Below are positions 1 to 8,239 of a DNA stretch of 11,914 bases, one piece after another; the first letter of the stretch is position 1; the number at the start of each line of letters is the position of its first letter. The notes under the pieces were generated by a model, which worked only from the letters and a program-made list of their open reading frames with translations, did not search any database and had not been told where the DNA came from. Source of the stretch: Guyanagaster necrorhizus. Lineage: Eukaryota; Basidiomycota; Agaricomycetes; Agaricales; Physalacriaceae. The stretch covers positions 1-11,914 of the forward strand of contig NW_025064986.1 of the NCBI RefSeq assembly GCF_019112545.1, read 5' to 3'. The position numbers and the translations under genes were made by a program.

Positions 1-1898
1 GTTTCCACCACTATCTGTTGATCAGAAACCCAGTGAGTAAGGATGGGAGCATGTGTAAAGGCTTGTTTCAATTCATTGAAGGCAGCCAAGCATTTGTCAT
101 CAAATTTCCATGGAGTTTCCTTGCAGGTGAGTCATGTAAGGGGGAGGACGATATCGCTATATTCGTGTATGAAGTGATGGTAGAAGTTGGCAAAGCCAAG
201 AAAAGATTGGATGTCCTTGACTTTTCATGGCACCAGCCAGTCGACAATGGCCTTGACTTTTTCTTCAGACATGCAAAGTCCTTCAGGTGATAGGATGTAG
301 CCTAGATATTCTATGGAATCCTGGTTGAATTCGCATTTGGAACCTTTGCAGTAGAGTCCATTAGCTCTAAGCCTGTGTAGGACCTCATGAACATGTTTTT
401 GGTGATCTTCCAGATTGTCAGAATATATGAGGATGTTGTTGAGGTAGACTACTACTGATATGTCGAGCGTGTCAGAGAATATATCGTTCACAAATCATTG
501 GAATGCCACTGGAGCATTTGTGAGGCCAAAGAGCATGATGTGTCATTTAAAGGAACCGTAACAGGTCCAGAAGGCTGTTTTCCATTCATTCCCCTTAGCT
601 ATGTGAACAAGATGGTAGGCATGCCAAAGGTTGAGCTTGGTGTAGATGCGCATGGAGCAGGTGGAGTCGAGGAGATCAGAAATAAAGGAAAGAGGGTAGT
701 GATCCTTTTTGGAGATTTTGTTTAGGCCATGGTAGTCGACGCAAAGTCAGAGTTCACCGGTCTTTTTCTTGACAAATAGAACTGGAGCCCCATGTGGAGA
801 GCGGGATGGAGTAATGAACCCATTGCATAGATTATCATCAATAAACTCTTGTAGGACCTTGAGTTCAGATTCTGAGAGAGAATAAATGGGTCCAAGCGGT
901 GGAGAGGTTCCTTCCTCGAGGTTGATTTTGAGGTTGTATGGCCTGTGTTTGAGTAGTTTTTTGGAGAGGGTATCGCTGAAGACATCTGCAAAATTGTGGT
1001 ACTCTATTGGCACTGATGAAAGATCTGCTGATTCTGCAGATGCAGCTTTGGCTCCAATATTAGGCAAGGAAGACTGCAGTGTGAACTGCTGAGCACCTTC
1101 TTCTGCACTGGCTCGGACAAATGTGGCAGCGGATATGATAGAGATCTTTGGATGTGCTTTCATAGTAAAAGATTCTGAGGGAGAATAGGAGTAGATAGGT
1201 TCGTATGAGAATGGAGTCCGCCGGTTACCTGGAGTTGATTTGGAATGAGGTGAAGCTCCGGGAGTTAGACTGGTGGAGTCTGGTGGGTATGGAAGTCTCA
1301 GATTTGAGCTGGAAGGCTCAGAGAGGGGTGGACTGTTGTCTTATGGGCATGGAAGTTCCTGGGATGCGGTGGAGGCTGTGGAATTGGTTGGAGTGGGATC
1401 CTGGTAGCTTGAGCAGAAAATGATACTGTTCTCAGCCTAGTCAATCAGTAGATTGTAGCAGGAGAGCCAGTTGTATCTTAGGACAAGATTGCAAGATGAA
1501 TCCAGAGGAGTGACATAAAAGTTGATGGAGAAGGTGTCTCCAGATGAGAAACAGATGGGGATGGTTGCAATTTGAGATATACGGCTTCCGATGGAGCCAT
1601 CAAATAATCGAAGTTGCACACTAGGGATGGTTTTAATGGGGATTTCATTGGCAGCTACATACTTAGTGTCAACAAAGCAGTGGCTAGAGCCAGAATCAAT
1701 AAAGGCAAGAAAATGTAGAATGATACAAGTTAGGGAACTGTTGGATTCCATAGCAGTCAGTAATTCTGCTGAGAGGGGAATGTGGAAGGAGTGATTGGAA
1801 AGGGATGTTGCATTGAGAGTGATGACCTCCAGTGTGCGGATAGAGTCAATGCAACTCTGAACTCGCACGGAGGGAACAGGGTTGCTTTCTAGTTTTCC
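1..1898 (-). pseudogene. pol: pol of element M: protease and reverse transcriptase, broken, runs off left edge
   Basis: One frame on the minus strand can be followed from about 1898 to base 1, with about seven stops (TAG near 1437, a TAA, and TGA codons including those next to LCVDY and FVNDIF). The protease lies first: the active-site triad D-S-G is in AFIDSGSSHCFVDTKYV at about 1700-1650, followed by the hydrophobic LVLRYNWLSCYN region near 1480-1450. A linker follows, then the RT: a fingers region with PYNLKI and SPHGAPVLFVKKK (near 790-760), a palm, the catalytic box at 446-435, and a thumb with IQSFL. At the catalytic box the sequence reads VVVYLNNILIYS, where active enzymes have two Asp residues after the Tyr-x pair. 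The left end enters the connection/RNase H region. The element would copy its RNA in the cytoplasm if intact; this copy is inactive. Confidence 0.9.
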
Positions 1899-3319
1899 GA
1901 CTCCATCAGGGCTGGTTCCATGGGAGCAGTGTCAACTTCTGCTGCATGACCCTTGGCAGAGGCTGCTGCCTTCCACTTGTTGCAGTCCTCAGTCTTGTGT
2001 TTGGCTCCACAGAACATGCAAAGGTTGTTCTGACGCTGGCAGTCTTTTTTTTCCTGAGTAAAATGGCCATCTTTGCTCAGCTTGTCAGCATAGGGCTTAG
2101 GGGTGGTAGATTTCAGTGTGGAGCTGGAGTCTGAGGAAAATGTGTTAGACCCCTTGGATTTGGGGTTAGGAAATTTATTGTCCCAGTTTTCATGGGCAAT
2201 TTCAGTCTTCCAGGTCCAGTAGTGAGCATCAAGTTCTTAAGCAAGGAAGTGCATATCACGAAGATTGTTTGGCTTTCCATGGTGTGCCATGTCATCCTTG
2301 ATATGGGTGCAGAGGCCACAGTAAAAGGCATGGCAGAGAGAGTTATCTCCATATCCAATTTATGAAGCATACTGGTTGAATTAGACTATATACTTCATGA
2401 TCTGATCACCATCGCACATCCAAAGGTGTTCTAATGCATCTTCAGCATCTCTGATAGCATCAAAGAGACCGAAGTTGCTATGAAGCTCATCTAGAAAAGC
2501 TGCATAAGAGAATTGCCAGGCTGGTGCATTCCACAGATTGGAGTTAAGAATGTCTGGTTCAAACCAGTTAAGTGCAGTGCTGGCCAGGAATGAAATGGTG
2601 TAGTTAATCTTGTTGGCATCTGTTGCAAACACAGTAGGTCTGTCATTGAAATTCAACTGAAGAGAGACAATGAATGCCTTCAGTTTGCAAGGGTCAGAGC
2701 CATCAAATGGTTCTGATTCCTTAACCTTGGTATGGATGGTGGCTGGTTTAGGGTTATTGAAGGAAGCAGAGACTCCTCATAACAGATTCATAAATTCTAG
2801 GAACATGTCCTGCTGGTTTGGATTGTTACTTCCTGCAGGACCATCGGAGCTGCCTGGGCCATTGGGACCATCTGGTCCTCCTGGTCCACCTGGAAAAGGG
2901 TTTGGTGGATTGCCACCTGGTTCCCATCAGATAGGAGTATGAGTAGGAGTGTCTTCATCTCTGTCCTCTGAGTCTGGGCTGTCTGAATTCCCATGGTTGT
3001 TGCCCAGGGATAAGGGGTCTATTGGGGGGTCGGTTCAGACACCATACATCAGGCTGGCCCGTCAGGTCCTGTTGGTTGAGATGCTGATGGCATCGAAAGG
3101 GTTAGAGGAATCATTATAATTAGGTTGGTGGGCAGTGAAGCTAGAGTGATTGTAGGTTTCTCTATGGAAAGGTTGTCCCCCACTGGAGGCTGATCTGAAC
3201 AGGCCTGGTTGTTCCTTTGAGGCAGATGCCGGAATGTCTTCCATGGAAAACATGTTTGGATAGATGGGCTGCCTTTGTTCAGGATCAGTCTCTGTGAGTT
3301 CGGTAAATGTGATGGACAT
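1889..3319 (-). pseudogene. gag: gag of element M (capsid and nucleocapsid), broken by stops
   Basis: The frame opens at an ATG at 3319, 27 nt beyond the primer-binding site, and can be followed for 476 codons to a TAG at 1891-1889. The first ~85 residues (MSITFTELTETDPEQ...) are acidic. A Pro/Gly-rich, collagen-like segment follows at about 2860-2940. The capsid-like part at about 2660-2380 includes the stretch NYTISFLASTALNWFEPDIL. Near the C-terminus is a zinc knuckle of the form C-x2-C-x3-H-x4-C (CMFCGAKHKTEDC, near 2030-1990), one residue shorter than the classic CCHC spacing. Gag would package the element RNA into virus-like particles. At least seven internal stops (four TGA, three TAA) break it, so it is a pseudogene. 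The natural end of Gag is taken to be the TAG at 1889. Confidence 0.85.
1892..1898 (-). promoter_or_regulatory. Possible -1 frameshift site between gag and pol
   Basis: The pol frame is -1 relative to gag. The heptamer GGAAAAC lies directly before the gag TAG stop, at the point where both frames are open. It allows A-site re-pairing (AAC to AAA) but only partial P-site re-pairing (GAA to GGA), so it is not a canonical X-XXY-YYZ site and may be decayed. No clear downstream stem was identified by eye. Confidence 0.35.
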
Positions 3320-3345
3320 GATAAAATTTTTGACTCAAGAGTTTG

Positions 3346-3356
3346 AGTTCGAATAT
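3346..3356 (-). other. Primer-binding site of element M (self-complementary type)
   Basis: Two nucleotides after the LTR end comes ATATTCGAACT on the minus strand, complementary over all 11 nt to the candidate transcript start inside the same LTR. The sequence does not start with TGG, as a site pairing with the CCA end of a tRNA would. This favours self-priming over ordinary tRNA priming. The same site is present, unchanged, in the second copy. Confidence 0.6.
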
Positions 3357-3587
3357 ACTGTTAGGAACATGCCAATCGAGTGGGCTTGAGTGCACGCACA
3401 GAGTCCAGTGGAGTGTGTGAGCATTGACGAAGCTATTGGCAATGTCACCCTTGAGTCGGAGCCCAAGGATCTGGATGGACAGAATGGAGTTCTGTCAGAG
3501 AAGTGAACAGGAGTATCCTTCAGAGCAGAATCTGATGGATGAGATAGAGAGGAGTGAGTACGAAGTGTAGATGGCTTATTCAAGTTG

Positions 3588-3598
3588 ATATTCGAACT
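3588..3598 (-). other. Candidate self-primer at start of R (element M)
   Basis: The minus-strand 11-mer AGTTCGAATAT begins 33 nt from the first base of the TATA box. It is the exact reverse complement of the 11 nt at the primer-binding position (minus strand 3356-3346). In Tf1 and related sushi-group elements the first 11 nt of the mRNA fold back and prime reverse transcription. The complementarity is seen directly; the function is inferred. Six of the 11 bases form the palindrome TTCGAA, which lowers the surprise somewhat. Confidence 0.6.
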
Positions 3599-3622
3599 GA
3601 GTAGCTATGATGATGTACATGG

Positions 3623-3631
3623 CTTTATATA
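3623..3631 (-). promoter_or_regulatory. TATA box in LTR of element M
   Basis: TATATAAAG on the minus strand, the best TATA match inside the LTR and identical in the second copy. A start of transcription about 30 nt downstream would fall at or near 3598, exactly where the 11-nt self-primer candidate begins. The promoter role is inferred from position; no transcript evidence is available here. Confidence 0.6.
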
Positions 3632-3850
3632 CTAATAGTAGCTAATTCCAAGTCAGGTTCCATTGGGTTCCGGTGTTGGTATTTGTTACCGAGTTCAGGG
3701 TCTAGATATTACAATGTGAAATACGGATGTGAAATGATAATGGTGAAATGAAATTAGTAGGTAATGGGAAGCGGCCAGAGTTCAGTGAGTAGCGTGATAG
3801 AATTTGTGGTTGGTTGAGGTGACACAGAGGCTGGTGGCATGTGCATAACA

Positions 3851-6465
3851 ATTCCATATCTTGCATATACTTCATTGTGTAGTATTTTTGCCCATCCCTC
3901 AGATGTAAGTTCCATTGAATAAGCAATCATGATGATTGCCTTCAAGAAGCAGTCAACTATGACGATGATGGCATCATAGCTTTCACTTTTGGGAAGTCCC
4001 ATTATCATGTCTACCAAGATGTGGGTCCATGGGGATGAAGGGATTTCATTTAGATAGAGTGAGGCTGCTCTTGGTTGTGTTGAAGTCTTTTCTCGCTGGC
4101 AGGTTTCACAAGCCTTGACATATCAGATGATATCATGGTCTATTTTTGACCACCAATAGTCTCTTAGGACCAATTCCTTGGTTTTTGCGATCTCTGGATG
4201 TCTGGCAGTCATGTGATCATGGCAGATGGTGATAATATCACCTTGCAGTCCCTGGTCTCTTGGGATATAGATTCACCCATCATAGCAGATCATTTCCCCT
4301 TCTTTTTTCAGTCCCTGCTCATGATTGAGGGATGAGGCAATCCTCTGATCCCATTTGTAGGCATTCCGAGTGGCACTCTTGATGTGTTTGTGTATCTCCT
4401 CTTCTATCAGCATTATCATTGTCTGGAAATGTTCTGGTCATAATACTATGACCTTCTTGTTGTTGTCTCCTCCTTGATTATAGTCTGTCCTGTGGCTGAG
4501 AAAATCAGCCTTTTTGTTTGTGGCTCCAGACTTGTGATGAAGGGTATATTCATACTCTGTTAGCTCTATTACCCATCTAGCTTATCATTGATTAAGCTTT
4601 TGGGGTTGTCGGAAGTATCAGAGATTCTGGTGATCAGTTCAGATCTTGAAAATTTGACTTGCTCCAATGAGATAATGCCATCATTCAGCAAGGGTGAGCA
4701 TTATAGCGAGGAGTTCTTTGTCATAAATTTCATAGTTGCACTCTGTTACTATGAGTGCTTTTGACATAAAGGCAACAGGTCACCATCTGCCCTCCTGTTC
4801 TTGTGAGAGTATGGCTCTGATAGCACCTTCACTTGAGTTGGCCTCTACTCTGAACTTTCTGTTCTGGCTCAGTATAGCTAGAATGACATCTTTGGCTAGT
4901 CAGCATTTGAGGTCATTAAATGCTGTCTGTTGGGAAATTCTTCATGTCCATGGGAAATTCCTGGTTAATTGTGTCATAGGTCAGACTATTTTGCTGTAGT
5001 TGCAAATGAATTGTCAGTAGAAATTAGTGAATTCCAAAAAGGATTGTAGCTCCTTCTTCTTTGTTGGTTCTGGCCATTCAGTTATCTCTGCCACTTTGAT
5101 GGGATCTATTCTAATGCTTCCTTTGCTGATAATGACTCTAAGGTATTCAGTTTCTAACACCTTGAATTCACATTTTTCAGCCTTGAGGAAGAGTCGATGT
5201 TTCCTCATCAGGGATAGTACTTATCGTACTATCCAATGATGCTCTTCTTTTGTTTTGGACATAATGAGTATGTTATCCAGGTAGATCGTTACCTTTCTGG
5301 TTGTGATGAGGTCCTTAAAGATGTCGTTCATCATCCATTGAAAGGTGGCCAGTGAGTTGGTAAGTCCAAAGAACATGACTGTTGGTTCAAATAAACCATG
5401 GTTAGTCCAAAAGGTGGCTTTCCATTCATCTCCTTCCTTAATGCATACGTTATTGTACCCTCACTGAACATCCAGTTTGATGTAGTATCTCGCACCTTGG
5501 AGTTTGTCTATTAACTCTGAGATTAAGAGGAGTGGATAACAATTCTTGATCATCATCTCATTGAGTTTTCAGTAGTCTTGTATGGGTCGAAGCTTTCCAT
5601 CCTTCTTTTTGATGAAAAAGAAGGATGATGCTATCAGTGATTTTGATGGTCAGATCCTTCCACTGGATAAGTTCTCCTTGAGGAACTTGTTCAGCTCTTG
5701 TTGTTTGTTACTGCCTAGTGGATAACACTTGCAGTTTAGGTTGGTGTTGGAATTGGGAATTAACTCAATTGCATAGTCCCAGGGTTTCAGTTCAGGTAGT
5801 TCATCAAAACTCTCTTTTTCAAATAAATCCTGATAATCCTGTGCCTATTTGGGTACCATTTCTTCAAATGTCTTTTCCTCCTTTTTGGCATTGGCATTGG
5901 CAGCTAGGTCATTAGCATGGTGAATCGCTTTGATGCTAATGGCCCTTTATAGGTTAATAGCAAGAATGGTTTCACCATCTTCCATCTCTTGATCCCATCA
6001 GTCTTCAGGATCTTTGTCTGGTAATTCAAATGGAATTTTTCAGCATCAGCATCAGGCAAAAGTGATGTGTCCAGTTTTCTAATTGATCAACGGATTATGC
6101 CTGATTAATTAATCATGGCCAAGAAATATTTCTTTAGTTCCTAGATCAGTTACTGTCAGGTCGATTCACTCTGAATGATCTCCAATAGTGAGTCTAAGCT
6201 TGACATATTTGGTGATTGACCCAGCCTGGTTCTTTGTTCCATTGGCATTATAAACTGGAATGGGTGCCACCATTGCTCATGTGGGCAGCTGATGTTTGTC
6301 AACAAGAGCTCAATTAATGGAACTTCCTATGCAGCCACTGTCAATCAAGGCAGTGACTGCATAGGTAGATTGGAATGTTAATGTCTCGATCTGGGCTTTG
6401 GCTATCTTGAAGTCAAAAGATCTATATAACTTCAACTGAAGGAGAATAGTAAAAGCACTCTCTAT
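3851..6465 (-). pseudogene. pol: Ty3/gypsy pol of element E2: protease, RT, RNase H, integrase (truncated by insertion)
   Basis: A single minus-strand frame can be followed from about 6465 to 3851, with many stops (mostly TGA) but no obvious frameshift. In order: protease with the D-S-G triad (TALIDSGCIGSSINRAL, about 6370-6310); RT with FFFIKKKDGKLRPIQDY (about 5620-5560), LDNILIMSKTKEEH around the catalytic box (5283-5272, YLDN instead of two Asp) and FKVLETEYL; RNase H with the start VEAN (Asp replaced by Asn) and [12 protein letters not shown] (about 4740-4700); the integrase zinc domain with the CETC pair at 4110-4099; then the start of the catalytic core (VDMIMGLPKSESYDA, about 4020). 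The core stops after YARYG at base 3851, where the LTR of element M begins, so the second Asp region and Glu are displaced beyond the window. No LTR or gag of E2 is visible at the right end. Confidence 0.9.
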
Positions 6466-6693
6466 TGATTAAGTTCTAAATGAGCAGCAAGTTATTCAAG
6501 CTAAACAATATTCTCTTGCTTAGAATATACAAGCAGCACTCATTAATCACTAAGATTAAATCAAATGTAAAATATCTTTTTTCAGAAAAGTTTAAAGATT
6601 GTGAAAAATAGTTTTAGAATTAAGTGAGGATGATTATTCAAAAAGCTGACTAATGCAAAGAGATAGATATTGCTTCAGATTGAGATGTTTTGA
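6466..6693. other. AT-rich stretch, nothing recognised
   Basis: Between the 5' break of the E2 pol frame and the next open frame the sequence is AT-rich with stops in every frame. I see no LTR end, tRNA or conserved motif. The exact right-hand break of E2 is uncertain by some tens of bases, since the last codons before the protease (roughly 6425-6465) are weakly protein-like. Confidence 0.5.
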
Positions 6694-7167
6694 TGTTTGA
6701 CTCTTATATTTAAAAGATTAATTGCAATTTATATAATTCTGAGATTACAAAAGAATATTTTTACTAAGCCCAATTTTGCTTTTCAGTCTGAGTTCAGAGG
6801 CTATATCTATGTTGACTGGATAAAACATCAAGACCTTTGGCTTGGATTCAGTAATTTCAAAACTGCATATTCTGGCTTTCTGCAAGTTAAAATAAAGCTG
6901 GTTGACATTGAGCTTTCTGCTGCTCTCAGTGGAAGAGTTTGTTTAAAGAATCTATTTACTAGTATGAGTAGGAGGAAACACTTACAGAGATATATGAAAG
7001 AGTCTAAACAACATGTAATTCTTCAAGAAGCAAGTATAATTTTATGGGCCAGTGCAATTTATGACATGAGCATGAATATGATGGCTACCAGAGCACTATC
7101 ACTCAGAAAGTCACCTGATCAAATTTCTGACTTACAGTTTGTAGATACAGATATGTTATTATTCTAG
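6694..7167 (+). pseudogene. Unrecognised 157-codon open frame, probably a gene remnant
   Basis: An uninterrupted plus-strand frame lies between a TGA at 6691-6693 and a TAG ending at 7167. It has no ATG near its left end: the first in-frame methionine is at about 6963, in TSMSRRKHLQRYMKES. Without an upstream exon the frame cannot be a complete gene. The second half has a helical, protein-like composition (basic segment SRRKHLQRYMKESKQ, then QEASIILWASAIYDMSMNM, ending DLQFVDTDMLLF). Such a long open frame in AT-rich sequence where the neighbours are full of stops suggests a fragment of a real protein, possibly a last exon. I do not recognise the family. It does not resemble Gag or Pol of the elements here. 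It is marked pseudogene because the 5' part is missing; a genuine spliced gene is possible. Confidence 0.4.
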
Positions 7168-7503
7168 TCAAATGAATAGTTTTTTGTGCTGATGATTCTT
7201 TGAATCCATTTAACTAGCACAGAGAGAGTAAGTCTAGCATATGAAATATAAATATTTTGCTATCAAATTACTCTACAATAGATTAAAGCTTCAAGTCTTA
7301 TTTTTACTCTTGTAATTATTGTCTCATGTCCACTGCATCATACTGTGCTTGGAATCTTCTATATATCAAAATTTGATATTTATATTCAAGCTTAATGATG
7401 AGCTTAGTCAGACTATTATTTAAATAGATAAAAAATGATATCAAGAGCAGAATCCTCTGTGCTTCATAGCTGGCAATGGAACAAGGCTCCAATAGAGAGA
7501 CAA
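7168..7503. other. AT-rich stretch without recognised gene
   Basis: AT-rich sequence between the unrecognised open frame and the copia LTR. A 66-codon minus-strand frame (7516-7316) crosses into the LTR edge and looks fortuitous. TGATATCAAGAGCAG at 7436-7450 on the plus strand faintly resembles an initiator-Met primer-binding site of copia elements, but no LTR end precedes it. Confidence 0.45.
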
Positions 7504-7580
7504 TGTAAGTATTCACTCATTTGGACACAGCAATAGTAGAATGACTGTGTATTGAATAAACTATATCTAATAAAGAAATG

Positions 7581-7595
7581 ATGTAAGTATTCACT
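7581..7595 (+). repeat. 15-bp direct repeat, second copy (first at 7503-7517)
   Basis: ATGTAAGTATTCACT occurs identically at 7503-7517 and 7581-7595, 78 bp apart, at the left end of the copia LTR. It may reflect an internal duplication of the LTR end or a nested LTR end. Confidence 0.75.
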
Positions 7596-7638
7596 ATGAA
7601 TGAGCATAAATAATAGTTATAGATATTATGATGGTATA

Positions 7639-7686
7639 CATATACCTCAATCAGAAACAGAAATGATAGAATGACTGAGGTATGTG
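7639..7686. repeat. Imperfect inverted repeat inside copia LTR
   Basis: CATATACCTCAATCA (7639-7653) and TGACTGAGGTATGTG (7672-7686) are inverted copies matching at 13 of 15 positions, separated by 18 bp. They could form a hairpin in the LTR transcript. Role unknown. Confidence 0.6.
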
Positions 7687-7795
7687 GATAGTTACAGGTA
7701 AAGTATATAAATAATTATAAGAACAGGAGGTTGATATAAAAGATAAACAATTGAAAGTGAAACATACTAGTATAAGATATAGATATCTTCTAACA

Positions 7796-7808
7796 CTTCT
7801 CTATATCT
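7796..7808 (-). other. Polypurine tract of copia element
   Basis: AGATATAGAGAAG on the minus strand lies immediately before the TGTTA start of the LTR and a few bases after the pol stop codon. This is the expected place and composition of the tract that primes plus-strand DNA synthesis. It is interrupted by two T residues, so it is either weak or decayed. Confidence 0.55.
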
Positions 7809-7811
7809 GAA

Positions 7812-8237
7812 CTATGTCATTGCAATAATATTCAGAGCCTCTAAATATTGGTTATGCATATCACAAGCTAACAGCTTGGTGAATATATCTGCCAAATTTG
7901 AGTCATCTTGAATGAACTCAATCTTTAAGTTACTATCTTGAACATGCTCCTGAATATTGATATATTTGATCTTGTAATAAAACTTCATGTTCAACATCAG
8001 AGCCACTGCCTTTTAGTTGTCTCTATAAAGTAAAGCTGGACAAGGCTGCAGAAGTTAGACTTCTTTTATCTATAACATCATCCACATCATCTGCTGTGTT
8101 ATATGAGTTAGTGAGATGTATTGGACCTCAATTATCAAAAGTGTCACCATTATCTGATATTTCAAGCTCTAGCAGACAGGATCTCCAGCCATCATAAACA
8201 TATAGTGAGATGTTGAACACATTATATCTCAACATTC
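7812..8237 (-). pseudogene. Ty1/copia pol C-terminus (RNase H), truncated
   Basis: The minus-strand frame reads through hallmarks of copia RNase H in the right order. CSTSHYMFMMAGDPVC (about 8235-8190) corresponds to the R-S-T-S-G-Y region. EVQYISLTHITQQMMWM (about 8130-8080) corresponds to the E-A-E-Y box carrying a catalytic Glu. ALLYRDN, a stop, then KAVAL (about 8040-8010) carries the catalytic Asp. KYINIQEHVQDSN and DSNLADIFTKLL (about 7965-7870) form the family-typical C-terminus. The frame ends at the stop at 7814-7812. Stops interrupt it at the residue before SLKYQ, in the linker, and after RDN (a TAA where Gln is usual). Upstream of about 8237 the copia sequence stops and gypsy-type RT sequence begins, so the rest of the element has been lost or moved. 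It cannot be active. Confidence 0.85.
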
Positions 8238-8239
8238 AC

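Larger units (their letters stand above)
1..3850 (-). mobile_element. Ty3/gypsy LTR retrotransposon, 5' part (element M), decayed
   Basis: Read on the minus strand this is, in order, a 5' LTR (3359-3850), a primer-binding site (3346-3356), gag (3319-1889) and pol (about 1898 to the left edge). The pol part shows protease and then reverse transcriptase; the rest of pol and the 3' LTR lie outside the window. The order protease then RT with a CHROMO-type/gypsy RT and a CCHC-like knuckle in Gag supports Ty3/gypsy. Both reading frames stay aligned over their whole length but carry about 14 internal stops, roughly nine of them TGA, so the copy cannot code. At base 3850 it breaks the integrase of an older element, which shows that M arrived later. 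Its flanking target-site duplication cannot be tested because the other end is not visible. Confidence 0.9.
3359..3850 (-). repeat. 5' LTR of element M, 492 bp
   Basis: On the minus strand the repeat begins TGTTATG and ends CCTAACA, giving a perfect 5-bp terminal inverted repeat (TGTTA/TAACA) with further partial symmetry (ATG at bases 11-13 of each arm). An LTR of the same length sits at 11261-11752 on the opposite strand. Inside it are a TATA box (TATATAAAG, minus strand 3631-3623) and the presumed start of the R region near 3598. The boundary at 3850 is supported by the abrupt switch to integrase coding sequence of another element. Compared with the plus-strand copy, the outer 80 bp differ at 16 sites and the remaining 412 bp at only 3. 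Confidence 0.87.
7504..7795 (-). repeat. 3' LTR of a Ty1/copia element
   Basis: Read on the minus strand the repeat starts TGTTAGAAGATATC directly after a purine-rich tract that follows the copia RNase H stop, which is where a 3' LTR must start. A likely end is ...GAATACTTACA at 7504, giving 292 bp and a TGT/ACA terminal match. A second copy of the same 15 bp (ATGTAAGTATTCACT on the plus strand) at 7581-7595 offers an alternative end at 7582 (214 bp). No second LTR copy is visible, so the outer boundary is uncertain. Confidence 0.6.

Noticed and set aside
18..290. Plus-strand open frames at 18-290, 498-725, 886-1092, 1591-1794 and 2670-2942
   Set aside because: They lie opposite gag and pol of element M, whose motifs are on the minus strand, and show no domain of their own; the Gly/Pro-rich stretch near 2850-2900 is the antisense of a Gag low-complexity region.
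3335..3365. Half-tRNA primer (internal tRNA sequence, TTCGAA resembling a T-loop) as the primer for element M
   Set aside because: TTCGAA also fits a T-arm, but the 11-nt complement to the LTR's own transcript start is exact, correctly placed and present in both copies. I could not build a convincing anticodon or T stem from the flanks.
7436..7450. TGATATCAAGAGCAG as an initiator-Met primer-binding site of a plus-strand copia element
   Set aside because: The match to the usual TGGTATCAGAGC-type site is imperfect, no LTR ending in CA precedes it, and no copia Gag follows.
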